Of a DNA stretch of 64,000 nt, positions 35,318-42,727 are shown one piece after another. Below the pieces are notes generated by a model, which saw nothing but the letters and a program-made list of their open reading frames with translations, had not been told where the DNA came from and did not search any database. The stretch's first letter is position 1, and every line of letters starts with the position of its first letter. A program made the translations under genes and the position numbers. The stretch comes from Fidelibacterota bacterium (GTDB lineage Bacteria > Fidelibacterota > Marinisomatia > Marinisomatales > TCS55): positions 1 through 64,000 of the forward strand of contig DTTO01000065.1 in the NCBI GenBank assembly GCA_012964665.1. Direction: 5' to 3'.

Positions 35318-36283
35318 ATGAAATTTTTAACTTACACAGAACAGCGAAATACAACCCAAAAGTTCGGTTTTAAAATTGAGAACCACATCATTGATGTGAA
35401 CCTCGCAGCAAAATGGGTGAATGAAGACCAGAATGACAACGTTTTTTTATCCCTCCCAAGTGACCTGAAATCGGCCCTGGCAAAATGGGACACATTTTTT
35501 CCTTTGCTGCAGAAACTGGAAAAGACCATTTCTACTGGTGATTTGGACTCCCTGGCTCAAAATGAATCGGAACTTGTCATTTTACCCCCAATACCAAATC
35601 CTCCGGCTTTTCGTGATTTTTATGCTTTTGAACAACATGTTCGGGCTGCCCGAAAACTGCGGGGATTAGACATGCACCCGGACTGGTTTAAACTGCCCAT
35701 TTTTTACTTTTCAAATCCTAACTGCTGTTTTGGCCATGGGGCTGAAATTTCTTATCCTTCCAATACAGATGAACTTGACTTTGAATTGGAATTCTCAGTG
35801 ATTATTGCTAATGGCGGTTCTGATATCAAATCGGAAGAAGCCCATAAAGTGATCGGGGGATATACTATTTTAAATGACTGGTCTTCCAGAGACCTCCAGC
35901 GACAGGAAATGCCTCTGAGCTTAGGGCCAGCCAAAGGGAAAGACTTTGCTTCCAGTTTCGGCCCGTATATGGTAACTCCCGATGAACTTGAAGATGCCTG
36001 GGACGATGATCACAAACTTCATCTGAGAATGACCTGCCATGTGAACGGTAAACTTATTTCCGATGGCAATACGAATGATCTTTATCATTCTTTTGGAGAT
36101 ATGATCGAACGGGCCAGCATGAATACCAAGCTGCTTCCTGGTGAATATATTGGTTCAGGAACTGTTGGGACAGGCTGCATTCTTGAACTTCGTCCCGAAA
36201 ATACCGGCGGTTGGATTCAAAAAGGGGATGTAGTTACATTAGAAGTTGAACGTCTCGGTATTTTAGAAAACAAAATCGTATAA
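35318..36283 (+). CDS. Fumarylacetoacetate hydrolase family protein
   Basis: A 321-residue FAH-fold enzyme. Metal-binding Glu residues lie in DELDFELEFSVII near residue 150, and the family signature DWSSRDLQRQEMPLSLGPAKGKDF follows. SFGPYMVTPDEL and SGTVGTGCILEL give the C-terminal core. In this operon it should perform the last step, cleaving fumarylacetoacetate to fumarate and acetoacetate. No maleylacetoacetate isomerase gene is nearby, so it may act on maleylacetoacetate directly or the isomerase is elsewhere. It lies between hpd and hmgA. Confidence 0.92.
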   Translation: MKFLTYTEQRNTTQKFGFKIENHIIDVNLAAKWVNEDQNDNVFLSLPSDLKSALAKWDTFFPLLQKLEKTISTGDLDSLAQNESELVILPPIPNPPAFRDFYAFEQHVRAARKLRGLDMHPDWFKLPIFYFSNPNCCFGHGAEISYPSNTDELDFELEFSVIIANGGSDIKSEEAHKVIGGYTILNDWSSRDLQRQEMPLSLGPAKGKDFASSFGPYMVTPDELEDAWDDDHKLHLRMTCHVNGKLISDGNTNDLYHSFGDMIERASMNTKLLPGEYIGSGTVGTGCILELRPENTGGWIQKGDVVTLEVERLGILENKIV

Positions 36284-36289
36284 TCACCC

Positions 36290-37441
36290 ATGCCTTTCTA
36301 TCAAAAACGCGGTCAAATCCCTAATAAGCGCCACATCCAATTCCGGGATGATAGGGGTAATTTATATTGGGAAGAATTAATCAGTCGTAAAGGGTTTAGT
36401 CACATTTATTCTAATGTCTACCATATTCATCCCCCTACCGCTGTTCAAAAGGTTGGTGATATCACAGTTCTTCCATTAGAGGAATGGCACCAGACACACC
36501 GGCACCACCACTTGAAAACACGCGGTTTGGATCATAAAGGTGACGCTGTCACATCCCGTATCCCATTATTCTTTAATAGTGATGTAATTTTATCAAAAGC
36601 GCATACGTCACAGTCAATGAATAGTTTATACCGCAACGGCCATCATGATGAATGTCTCTTCGTACATAGTGGTAAAGGAACCCTTAAATCTAACTTCGGA
36701 ACCCTTGCCCTCACTGGCGGGGACTATGCTATTATTCCCCGGGGCGTGATTTGGCAATTGGATATTGAAAAACCAATGGAATTGCTGGTTGTAGAAACAG
36801 CTGGTCCAATTGAAACACCAGATCGATATCGCAACCGTCTTGGACAATTACTGGAACATTCTCCTTTCAACGAAAGGGACATTAAAACTCCTCAATATGA
36901 AAATCCTGTTTCAGATGGGCCAATTGAAGTAGTCGTTCGCCTCGTTCAAGGACTGCAATCCTACGAGTACAGACATCATCCCTTTGATATTGTCGGGTGG
37001 GATGGTTGTTACTTTCCATGGGCTTTTAACGTGAATGATTTTATGCCTATTACCGGGAAGGTGCATCAGCCTCCTCCTGTACATCAGGTATTTCAAGCGC
37101 CGGGGTTAGTCATTTGCAATTTTGTTCCGCGCATATTTGATTACCATCCCGAAGCTGTGCCAGCACCTTATGCGCACAGCAATGTGGATTCTGATGAAAT
37201 CCTCTACTATGTATCTGGAGATTTTATGAGTCGCAGAGGTATTGAAGAAGGCTCCATTACTTATCATCCTGCCGGTCTACCCCATGGCCCCCAGCCAGAT
37301 AAAATTGAAGAGTCCTTAGGTACCAAGGAAGCAAATGAAATCGCAGTCATGGTGGATACCTTTCATCCTCTGAAAATGACAAATGCAGCAGCCGATATTG
37401 ATGAGTCAGACTATCCGCTTTCCTGGTTAGGTAATTCATGA
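36290..37441 (+). CDS. hmgA: Homogentisate 1,2-dioxygenase
   Basis: A 383-residue cupin-fold iron dioxygenase that opens the homogentisate ring to maleylacetoacetate. Typical segments are MPFYQKRGQIPNKRH at the N-terminus, HHDECLFVHSGKGTLKSNFG, and the metal site region YAHSNVDSDEILYYVSGDF near residue 298 with HPAGLPHGPQPD following. It is shorter than the 430-450-residue human and Pseudomonas forms but matches bacterial short forms. It starts seven bases after the FAH gene and overlaps the flavin-reductase gene by four bases (ATGA). Confidence 0.94.
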   Translation: MPFYQKRGQIPNKRHIQFRDDRGNLYWEELISRKGFSHIYSNVYHIHPPTAVQKVGDITVLPLEEWHQTHRHHHLKTRGLDHKGDAVTSRIPLFFNSDVILSKAHTSQSMNSLYRNGHHDECLFVHSGKGTLKSNFGTLALTGGDYAIIPRGVIWQLDIEKPMELLVVETAGPIETPDRYRNRLGQLLEHSPFNERDIKTPQYENPVSDGPIEVVVRLVQGLQSYEYRHHPFDIVGWDGCYFPWAFNVNDFMPITGKVHQPPPVHQVFQAPGLVICNFVPRIFDYHPEAVPAPYAHSNVDSDEILYYVSGDFMSRRGIEEGSITYHPAGLPHGPQPDKIEESLGTKEANEIAVMVDTFHPLKMTNAAADIDESDYPLSWLGNS

Positions 37442-38061
37442 TTATTGACCCGACCAAACAACCCTTTGATAGTAATCACAAATTGATGATCGGTTCTATC
37501 CTGCCACGTCCAATTGCTTTTGTCTCTACTAAATCAAAAGATGGCATCTTGAATTTGGCTCCTTTTTCTTATTTTAATGGTGTTTGTTCCAACCCACCTA
37601 CAGTCATGTTCGCCCCTGCCCGCCGAGGATATGATGGGTTGACCAAAGACACTTTAAACAATATCCGCGACACTGAAGAATTCGTGGTCAATATAGTATC
37701 AGAGCAAATAGCCGAACCTATGGTGGCCTGCGCCACAGACTTTGACAAGGATGTGGATGAATTTGAAGTTTCAGGGTTGACACCCGTTGATTCCGTCAAA
37801 GTGGTACCGCCACGGGTGAAAGAGTCCAAAGTCAGTTTTGAGTGCACGCTCAATACTATCGTACCTGTTGGCGAAGCGGGGCCTGGTGGTGGTTTCGTGG
37901 TCATCGGCACAATCATTATGTTTCATATAGATGATGAGGTTTACACCGATGGCCGGATTGATTTGAACACCCTGAATCCCGTTGGTCGGCTGGCAGGAAA
38001 TTATTATACCCGGGTACACGATACCTTTAAAATCGTTCGCCAGATCAAACCAGATAATTAA
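37438..38061 (+). CDS. Flavin reductase-like FMN-binding split-barrel protein
   Basis: A 207-residue protein of the flavin reductase-like domain family: MIGSILPRPIAFVSTKSKDG, NLAPFSYFNGVCSNPPTVMF and the later RLAGNYYTRVHDTF. These bind FMN and may supply reduced flavin to a monooxygenase or act as flavin-dependent oxidoreductases. Its start overlaps the hmgA stop as ATGA, so it belongs to the tyrosine operon. Its task here is unclear, since the core homogentisate route needs no flavin. It could support a hydroxylation feeding the pathway (inference). Confidence 0.9.
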   Translation: MIIDPTKQPFDSNHKLMIGSILPRPIAFVSTKSKDGILNLAPFSYFNGVCSNPPTVMFAPARRGYDGLTKDTLNNIRDTEEFVVNIVSEQIAEPMVACATDFDKDVDEFEVSGLTPVDSVKVVPPRVKESKVSFECTLNTIVPVGEAGPGGGFVVIGTIIMFHIDDEVYTDGRIDLNTLNPVGRLAGNYYTRVHDTFKIVRQIKPDN

Positions 38062-38149
38062 TCTCTCATCGCCAACGAAATGAAGCAACCTCTTTCAATT
38101 AATGATATTGCTTCATCGTTGCATGCCACACGATGACTTAATCCTATAA

Positions 38150-39079
38150 ATGACAGATCTTCAACAACGCATCTACCGAGCCCAGTGCCTGGGCAATGTG
38201 GAACCGATTGAACATATGGTCCCCTATCCCAACCTGCGGGCGTTGGTAGATGGCCAGAACGTGAAGTATGGCAAAAAGATGGTTTACGCTGACCTAGGCC
38301 TTTCATCGGATAAAGTATACCGATTGGCCCAACAAACCGCTAACTGGCTTATCTCAGAAGGGATAAAACCTAAAGATCGAATTCTCATGGACAAACTCAC
38401 CTTTCCTCAATGCGAAATACTGGCATTTGGTATCTGGACATTGGGCGGCTCGTTGATATTAACAGGTGATGATGACTTGATAGGCGCTGAAAAAGCGACT
38501 GCTCCAGCTTTGACCATTACAACTAAAACAGATTATTTCGAGAAAATCAAAGCATTTCCAGAGTACCACGATCCAACATTCAAACCACTTCTCCAACATG
38601 AGGCCATGGTCTTTTGGGATAAAGGCATTGGCTACCGCCTTAGCCACTATAACTTGTTGGTGAATGCCAACGGGATCCAGCATGCCATTGATCTGTTTGA
38701 GAATCAGACTTATTGTGTCAATATGGATCCCAATTCAACAGCCTGGGTAATCCTGCAAACAATGCTGCCACTTTATACAGGTGCGCCTCTAACATCTGTA
38801 AACCCGAATTTAAGAATCGGAATTCCTGGCCAGTATAAAAATATGGATTATTGTGTCCGATTTGATTGGGATCAGCTCAAAGAAACCAACCCCCCATCCC
38901 TTTACGCCTGCAATGAGAACACAGGCTTCCTAGCGATCAACCAACAGCCAATCCATTTGACAGAAATGGATGATGCTAACATTCCAAAACAGATATCCGG
39001 TCATTCAGTTATGATGGGTTATACAGATAATAAACGTAATGATAAGTTCTTCAAAAATGGAGGACTAATTATTCATTGA
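38150..39079 (+). CDS. Degenerate, short ANL-superfamily (acyl-CoA synthetase-like) protein
   Basis: A 309-residue protein that aligns by eye with the N-terminal subdomain of AMP-forming synthetases (VYRLAQQTANWLISEGIKPKDRI, then GIWTLGGSLILTGDDD). The adenylation P-loop, normally YTSGTTGxPKGV before SHxNLL, is absent: the equivalent stretch reads MVFWDKGIGYRLSHYNLLVN. The protein stops at the A7 region (KNGGLIIH), so the Asp of TGD and the whole C-terminal lid with the catalytic lysine are missing. It is an intact ORF at the end of the tyrosine operon. It is either a pseudoenzyme with a new role or a decayed gene; the uninterrupted frame favours the former. Confidence 0.72.
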   Translation: MTDLQQRIYRAQCLGNVEPIEHMVPYPNLRALVDGQNVKYGKKMVYADLGLSSDKVYRLAQQTANWLISEGIKPKDRILMDKLTFPQCEILAFGIWTLGGSLILTGDDDLIGAEKATAPALTITTKTDYFEKIKAFPEYHDPTFKPLLQHEAMVFWDKGIGYRLSHYNLLVNANGIQHAIDLFENQTYCVNMDPNSTAWVILQTMLPLYTGAPLTSVNPNLRIGIPGQYKNMDYCVRFDWDQLKETNPPSLYACNENTGFLAINQQPIHLTEMDDANIPKQISGHSVMMGYTDNKRNDKFFKNGGLIIH

Positions 39080-39162
39080 CCTAAAAGTTTTTATTCATTC
39101 TGATAAAACTGCTAACCAAAATAGGTTCAATTGAAAACAGTCATTGGTTTAAATAACTTTCT

Positions 39163-39879
39163 TTATTCCAAATTTTTCTCAAGATAATTTAACATTTTCT
39201 TCTGTTGAGTCAGCCATCCCAGCCTCACTTCAATATTCACATATCGAACCCCATTTCGCATAGCTGCCCATGAGAGCGATCCGTCATCTTTCTGCGGGAG
39301 TTTTTCTTGAAGAACCACATTAAAAGGTGATCTGACCAAGGCCTCAAAATCCGTTCGATCCGTACAAATAAAAAAGTCTCTCGGATTTTGATCTTTTTTG
39401 ATGGACACACTATCACTCTTTTGAATTTCCCGATTTACATTGTAGCCCTTGAAATTGTTATGAAGGGCAACCAGCAGCCCTCCATTTTTTGGAAAAATAC
39501 TTTCCAAAAATGCATCCCTTTCTCGATTGATCCATTCCAATGCTTCTTGTTTTTTTAAGCTAGACCAACTGCGGTTATATTTTTGAATATTCGCTTCGGC
39601 ACCCATGGAAGAAAAGATGCGATTCGGGTCTAAAATGCCATCAAAAAAATCTATTTCCCGTGTTTCCCCCTGAATAAAAAAAGCCGTTCCCAAATTCAAT
39701 TTCATGTGGCTTTCAAGGGCCATTCGGGCGGTTTGCTCATCTCCGTGAAGCCAGATATATCTCCGATCTGAATTTCCTTTTTTCACCACCTTGAAATCGA
39801 TCTCTCCTAGCTTGATAACATCATCCTGCATTGATGGAATAATCAGTAAGCTGAATAAAATGGAATGTATTGTTATCAC
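39163..39879 (-). CDS. Secreted M14/AstE-type zinc carboxypeptidase-like protein
   Basis: A 238-residue protein with a short signal (GTG start). Pieces of the AstE/M14 fold are visible: WLHGDEQTAR (the HxxE zinc pair), DPNRIFSS (matching the DxNRxF substrate loop), LVALHNNFKGY (third zinc His) and YVNIEVRLG with the catalytic-type Glu near the C-terminus. This assignment is by motif order only and the overall similarity is weak. It would be a small periplasmic amidase or peptidase. It is convergent with the tyrosine operon and divergent from the BamE-like gene. Confidence 0.6.
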   Translation of the reverse strand: MITIHSILFSLLIIPSMQDDVIKLGEIDFKVVKKGNSDRRYIWLHGDEQTARMALESHMKLNLGTAFFIQGETREIDFFDGILDPNRIFSSMGAEANIQKYNRSWSSLKKQEALEWINRERDAFLESIFPKNGGLLVALHNNFKGYNVNREIQKSDSVSIKKDQNPRDFFICTDRTDFEALVRSPFNVVLQEKLPQKDDGSLSWAAMRNGVRYVNIEVRLGWLTQQKKMLNYLEKNLE

Positions 39880-40062
39880 GTTAATGTTGACTACCCTGGT
39901 AACCCGTTATGTATCCATCGGAAATTCTAAGTTTATAAACGCATATATACTGTTGGAAAAAATTACAATCATTGGGTAATATTTTGAACAAAAATCTATA
40001 TGAAAAATAAAATTGAAACATTATTTTAAACGAAACATTTAATTTTAAAAAGGATAGAAATC

Positions 40063-40455
40063 ATGAAAAAGTTAACCACATTCATTATTACAGGCATATT
40101 ATGGGTCGGGTGTGCCAACCCACCGCAGGAATCCAATAAACTTACTCTAGGGTTGGTTCAATCCACAGTGGTCAAAGGGGCCAACCAAACAGAAATCATC
40201 AAGGTATTAGGTGCTCCTAATATTATTTCAAAAGATAAGCAAGGTCGGGAAACATGGACCTACGATCGAATCTCTAGGGAAAATGAGGCCAAAAGCGGGT
40301 CCATGGTTGGAGCCGGCTTTTTTTCAGGCTTTATTGGTGCCGGTGGAACCAGTAAATCTTCTTCCAGTACATCATCAAAATCACTCACAGTTGTAATCAC
40401 ATTTGATAATAACAAAAGTGTATTAGACTACGCCTATCAAAGCCTGGAGTTCTAA
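40063..40455 (+). CDS. BamE/SmpA-like lipoprotein
   Basis: A 130-residue lipoprotein (signal ending ILWVGCANPPQ). The segment STVVKGANQTEIIKVLGAPN, followed by a GRETWTYDR strand and a final strand TVVITFDNNKSVLDYAY, is the BamE/OmlA fold pattern. A Gly/Ser-rich insert (GAGFFSGFIGAGGTSKSSS) splits it. AAGGA precedes the start. It directly abuts a second lipoprotein gene; both may be outer-membrane assembly accessories (inference). Confidence 0.75.
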   Translation: MKKLTTFIITGILWVGCANPPQESNKLTLGLVQSTVVKGANQTEIIKVLGAPNIISKDKQGRETWTYDRISRENEAKSGSMVGAGFFSGFIGAGGTSKSSSSTSSKSLTVVITFDNNKSVLDYAYQSLEF

Positions 40456-41139
40456 ATGCTGAGAAGCATTATTCGCCCTAAATCCAAAGGGGGGCGTTTT
40501 TTCTATATATCTTTAATCAGTTATCTGGTCGTTGGCGTATCCGGATGCACCAATCCACCCAGAGTAGAAAAGCCCCCCACATCTGTGGCAAGGGCCATGC
40601 AGACGCGAGCTTTTCATGGTGATCTAAAAACCGTCCTAAAGGCTTCTATTCATTCGCTTCAGGATATGGACTACACTATCGATGTCTTGAATTCTGATGT
40701 TGGATTGATTAGCGCCAGCCGAACTACGGAACATCGAAAGGCAGCTTTGACAGATGAAAAACCAGAAGAAACCATGTCTGCCGGTCAAAAAGCCTGTATT
40801 GCTATTGGTGTCATCGCACTTATTGCCCTCATTGCTAGCGCAATTTTTGGTGGAGATAAAGACGATAAAAAGAAAGATTCAAATCGTCCAATTATTCTCG
40901 GAGACAATAACGATGATGGACCCGATGGGCCTCGCATCTATCGCTACAAGGTAACCATCAGCCTAAATGATTTGGAAAATGATGAAACAAATGTCCGTGT
41001 TAGTGCCAGTGGTGAAGTTGAACAAGATGGAAAAATCCTCTCAACTGGTGGCATTCATGAGCTAGAGTTTTTTCAGAAATTCTTTGCGGGAATGAGCCAG
41101 GGTTTATTTCTAGATGAAAATGTACCAGTGAAAAATTAA
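40456..41139 (+). CDS. Lipoprotein with central membrane-like helix (hypothetical)
   Basis: A 227-residue protein starting right after the stop of the BamE-like gene, with GGAG inside that gene's end as ribosome site. A longer basic N-terminal region precedes the lipobox VSGCTNPP. The segment RAFHGDLKTVLKASIHSLQDMDYTID near residue 55 is a soluble domain that recurs in FCB lipoproteins. A hydrophobic run (KACIAIGVIALIALIASAIF) near residue 120 is followed by a Lys/Asp-rich linker. No function recognised. Confidence 0.72.
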   Translation: MLRSIIRPKSKGGRFFYISLISYLVVGVSGCTNPPRVEKPPTSVARAMQTRAFHGDLKTVLKASIHSLQDMDYTIDVLNSDVGLISASRTTEHRKAALTDEKPEETMSAGQKACIAIGVIALIALIASAIFGGDKDDKKKDSNRPIILGDNNDDGPDGPRIYRYKVTISLNDLENDETNVRVSASGEVEQDGKILSTGGIHELEFFQKFFAGMSQGLFLDENVPVKN

Positions 41140-41146
41140 AGATTTT

Positions 41147-41758
41147 TTATTTTATTCCGGTTACAACCAGTGTACCCGCCCAACCATCTTTTGCTCCCAC
41201 CTGCCAGGATTGAATATTATTTAAACCAGCATGAATAAACATGCCAACCCATTCTGTAATTGATAGTCTTGTCATTATAGAAATACCACATTCAGTACGC
41301 CAATTCTCGCTGGGCTTATTTTCCTTATAATAATCAATTCCTACGATCAACCTGCCTTCTGGATTGAGCCATTTATCCGTGATATGTTGGATCAGCAAGT
41401 TGGGATTGGCAAAATAATAAAAGACTTCCATTGAATGGACCAGGTCTACTTTTTCATGCGGCGCCCAATTCAAAAGTTCTGAACAGTGATACGTATGATC
41501 TGAATCCAGAGATTCTGCTTTTTCGATCATGAATTTAGAACCGTCCACACCTGTGGCGCTGTTGCATAAGCTATATTGCCCCACCATCCGAACAACCCAA
41601 CCATTTCCGCAGCCCGCATCAATGAAAGAGAATGGATTGGTTTGATCTTTTAAGGAAAAATCCAGCATTGCTTTCACGGAACTGGTATGGCCATCCGCCA
41701 TTGCTTCATCCCGACCATCCCGAGCCCAATCTGAAAAAACGTCAATCGATGATTTCAT
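41147..41758 (-). CDS. Class I SAM-dependent methyltransferase
   Basis: A 203-residue Rossmann methyltransferase. The SAM-binding motif I reads FIDAGCGNGWVVRMV near residue 45, followed by GVDGSKFMIEKAE (acidic ribose contact) and VDLVHSMEVFYYF (motif IV region). I place the start at ATG 41758 rather than the track's 41785. It is the last gene of the long minus-strand run below sprA, 40 bp after the selenoprotein peroxiredoxin, and is convergent with the lipoprotein gene across seven bases. Substrate unknown. Confidence 0.85.
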   Translation of the reverse strand: MKSSIDVFSDWARDGRDEAMADGHTSSVKAMLDFSLKDQTNPFSFIDAGCGNGWVVRMVGQYSLCNSATGVDGSKFMIEKAESLDSDHTYHCSELLNWAPHEKVDLVHSMEVFYYFANPNLLIQHITDKWLNPEGRLIVGIDYYKENKPSENWRTECGISIMTRLSITEWVGMFIHAGLNNIQSWQVGAKDGWAGTLVVTGIK

Positions 41759-41797
41759 GTGTTTAAAAAAACACCTTATAATCACGCATTTACTATT

Positions 41798-42250
41798 TTA
41801 TAATTCTGCTAATATATCCTGGGCGTGGGTTTTGACATTTACTTTTTTGTATGCTTTTTCGATCAAGCCCTTTTCGTCAATCACGTATGTATTTCGAAAA
41901 ATGCCATCATATTTACGCCCCATAAACTTTTTTTGTCCCCATACACCATAGGCTTTTAGGACATCTTTGCTCTCATCGGATAACATGGGATATTGGAATT
42001 CTTGTTTATCACAGAATTTTTTCTGTTTTTTCGATGAATCAGCACTCATACCAACCACCGCTACATTTTTCTTTTCAAAATTATGGAGTTCATCCCGGAA
42101 CCCCTGTCCTTCAATCGTTCATCCGGGGGTACTGGCTTTGGGGAAAAACCAAAGAACCACTTTCTTCCCAGAAAAATCGCCGAGCGATACCTCATTCCCA
42201 TCCTGATCAGGGAGTGTAAAACCCGGTGCTTTACTGCTAACTTCTAACAT
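41798..42250 (-). CDS. Selenocysteine-containing peroxiredoxin (Bcp/PrxQ type)
   Basis: The track shows only the second half (41798-42058) because an in-frame TGA at 42119-42121 breaks the frame. Reading from ATG 42250 (AAGGAG upstream) gives MLEVSSKAPGFTLPDQDGNE, then VVLWFFPKASTPG, TGA, then TIEGQGFRDEL and a full Bcp C-terminus. The TGA is codon 44, precisely the family's peroxidatic Cys in TPGCT. Product is 150 residues with Sec44. The Bcp resolving-Cys position five residues on is Gln, but KKQKKFCDKQEF has a Cys where the alpha-3 type PrxQ resolving Cys lies. It should reduce hydroperoxides. A SECIS-like hairpin follows the TGA. Sequencing error is the alternative, unlikely given the exact site. 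Confidence 0.88.
42085..42104 (-). promoter_or_regulatory. Bacterial SECIS element for the Sec44 UGA
   Basis: On the minus strand GGGGTTC-CGGGAT-GAACTCC forms a 7-bp stem with a single G-U wobble and a 6-nt loop with G at its second position. The loop begins 21 nt after the UGA, inside the usual bacterial SECIS window, and G within the first two loop bases is the known SelB contact. It is in the coding region, as bacterial SECIS elements are. Confidence 0.8.
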
Positions 42251-42263
42251 TATTTCTCCTTAC

Positions 42264-42725
42264 TTAAAATTCGACTTTTGACCATCGCATACGGTCATCA
42301 TTATTCACTACCATATCATATACGGTCTGGATGCCTTCTTTCTGCCCTCGCCAGACCAATGTATCTAGCGCTTTGTAGATATCCACCCACTTGTAATCAA
42401 CATGTTCTTCGGATAGTTTAACTTCGGCTGAATCTACTTCAATCCCAAAAACGGGTACAAGGTTGATCCAGTCTTGGTGCGACTCATAAAAACGACTAAC
42501 ATGATCTGCCACAAACATGCGGACCGGTTCCAGTCTCGTTTCCTCCCTTAATTCACGGATGGCTGCTTCGGATGCAGTTTCATCGCCTTCAATTTTTCCA
42601 GCCACTCCCTGCCAAAGGTGTTCATATAACTTATCTTGATTTCTTTTCAATAGCAGAAATTTTAGGCCATCATCTGTCTGGCGAAATACGTAACAATCCA
42701 CCACGCGTATAGTTATATCTGCCAT
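42264..42725 (-). CDS. NUDIX hydrolase
   Basis: A 153-residue protein with a complete Nudix box, GKIEGDETASEAAIRELREET, at about residues 42-62. The N-terminal VVDCYVFRQTDDGLKFLLLKR and the EEHVDYKWVDIYKALD C-terminus resemble dihydroneopterin-triphosphate or dATP pyrophosphohydrolases. It lies three bases after the secreted nuclease gene and 13 bp before the selenoprotein peroxiredoxin gene, as part of the long minus-strand run. Substrate not assignable. Confidence 0.92.
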   Translation of the reverse strand: MADITIRVVDCYVFRQTDDGLKFLLLKRNQDKLYEHLWQGVAGKIEGDETASEAAIRELREETRLEPVRMFVADHVSRFYESHQDWINLVPVFGIEVDSAEVKLSEEHVDYKWVDIYKALDTLVWRGQKEGIQTVYDMVVNNDDRMRWSKVEF

Positions 42726-42727
42726 TT

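Noticed and set aside
41798-42058. Truncated Bcp peroxiredoxin or pseudogene
   Set aside because: The upstream frame gives the full N-terminal half with a Shine-Dalgarno, and the only interruption is TGA at the catalytic position with a SECIS-like hairpin after it; read as a selenoprotein instead.
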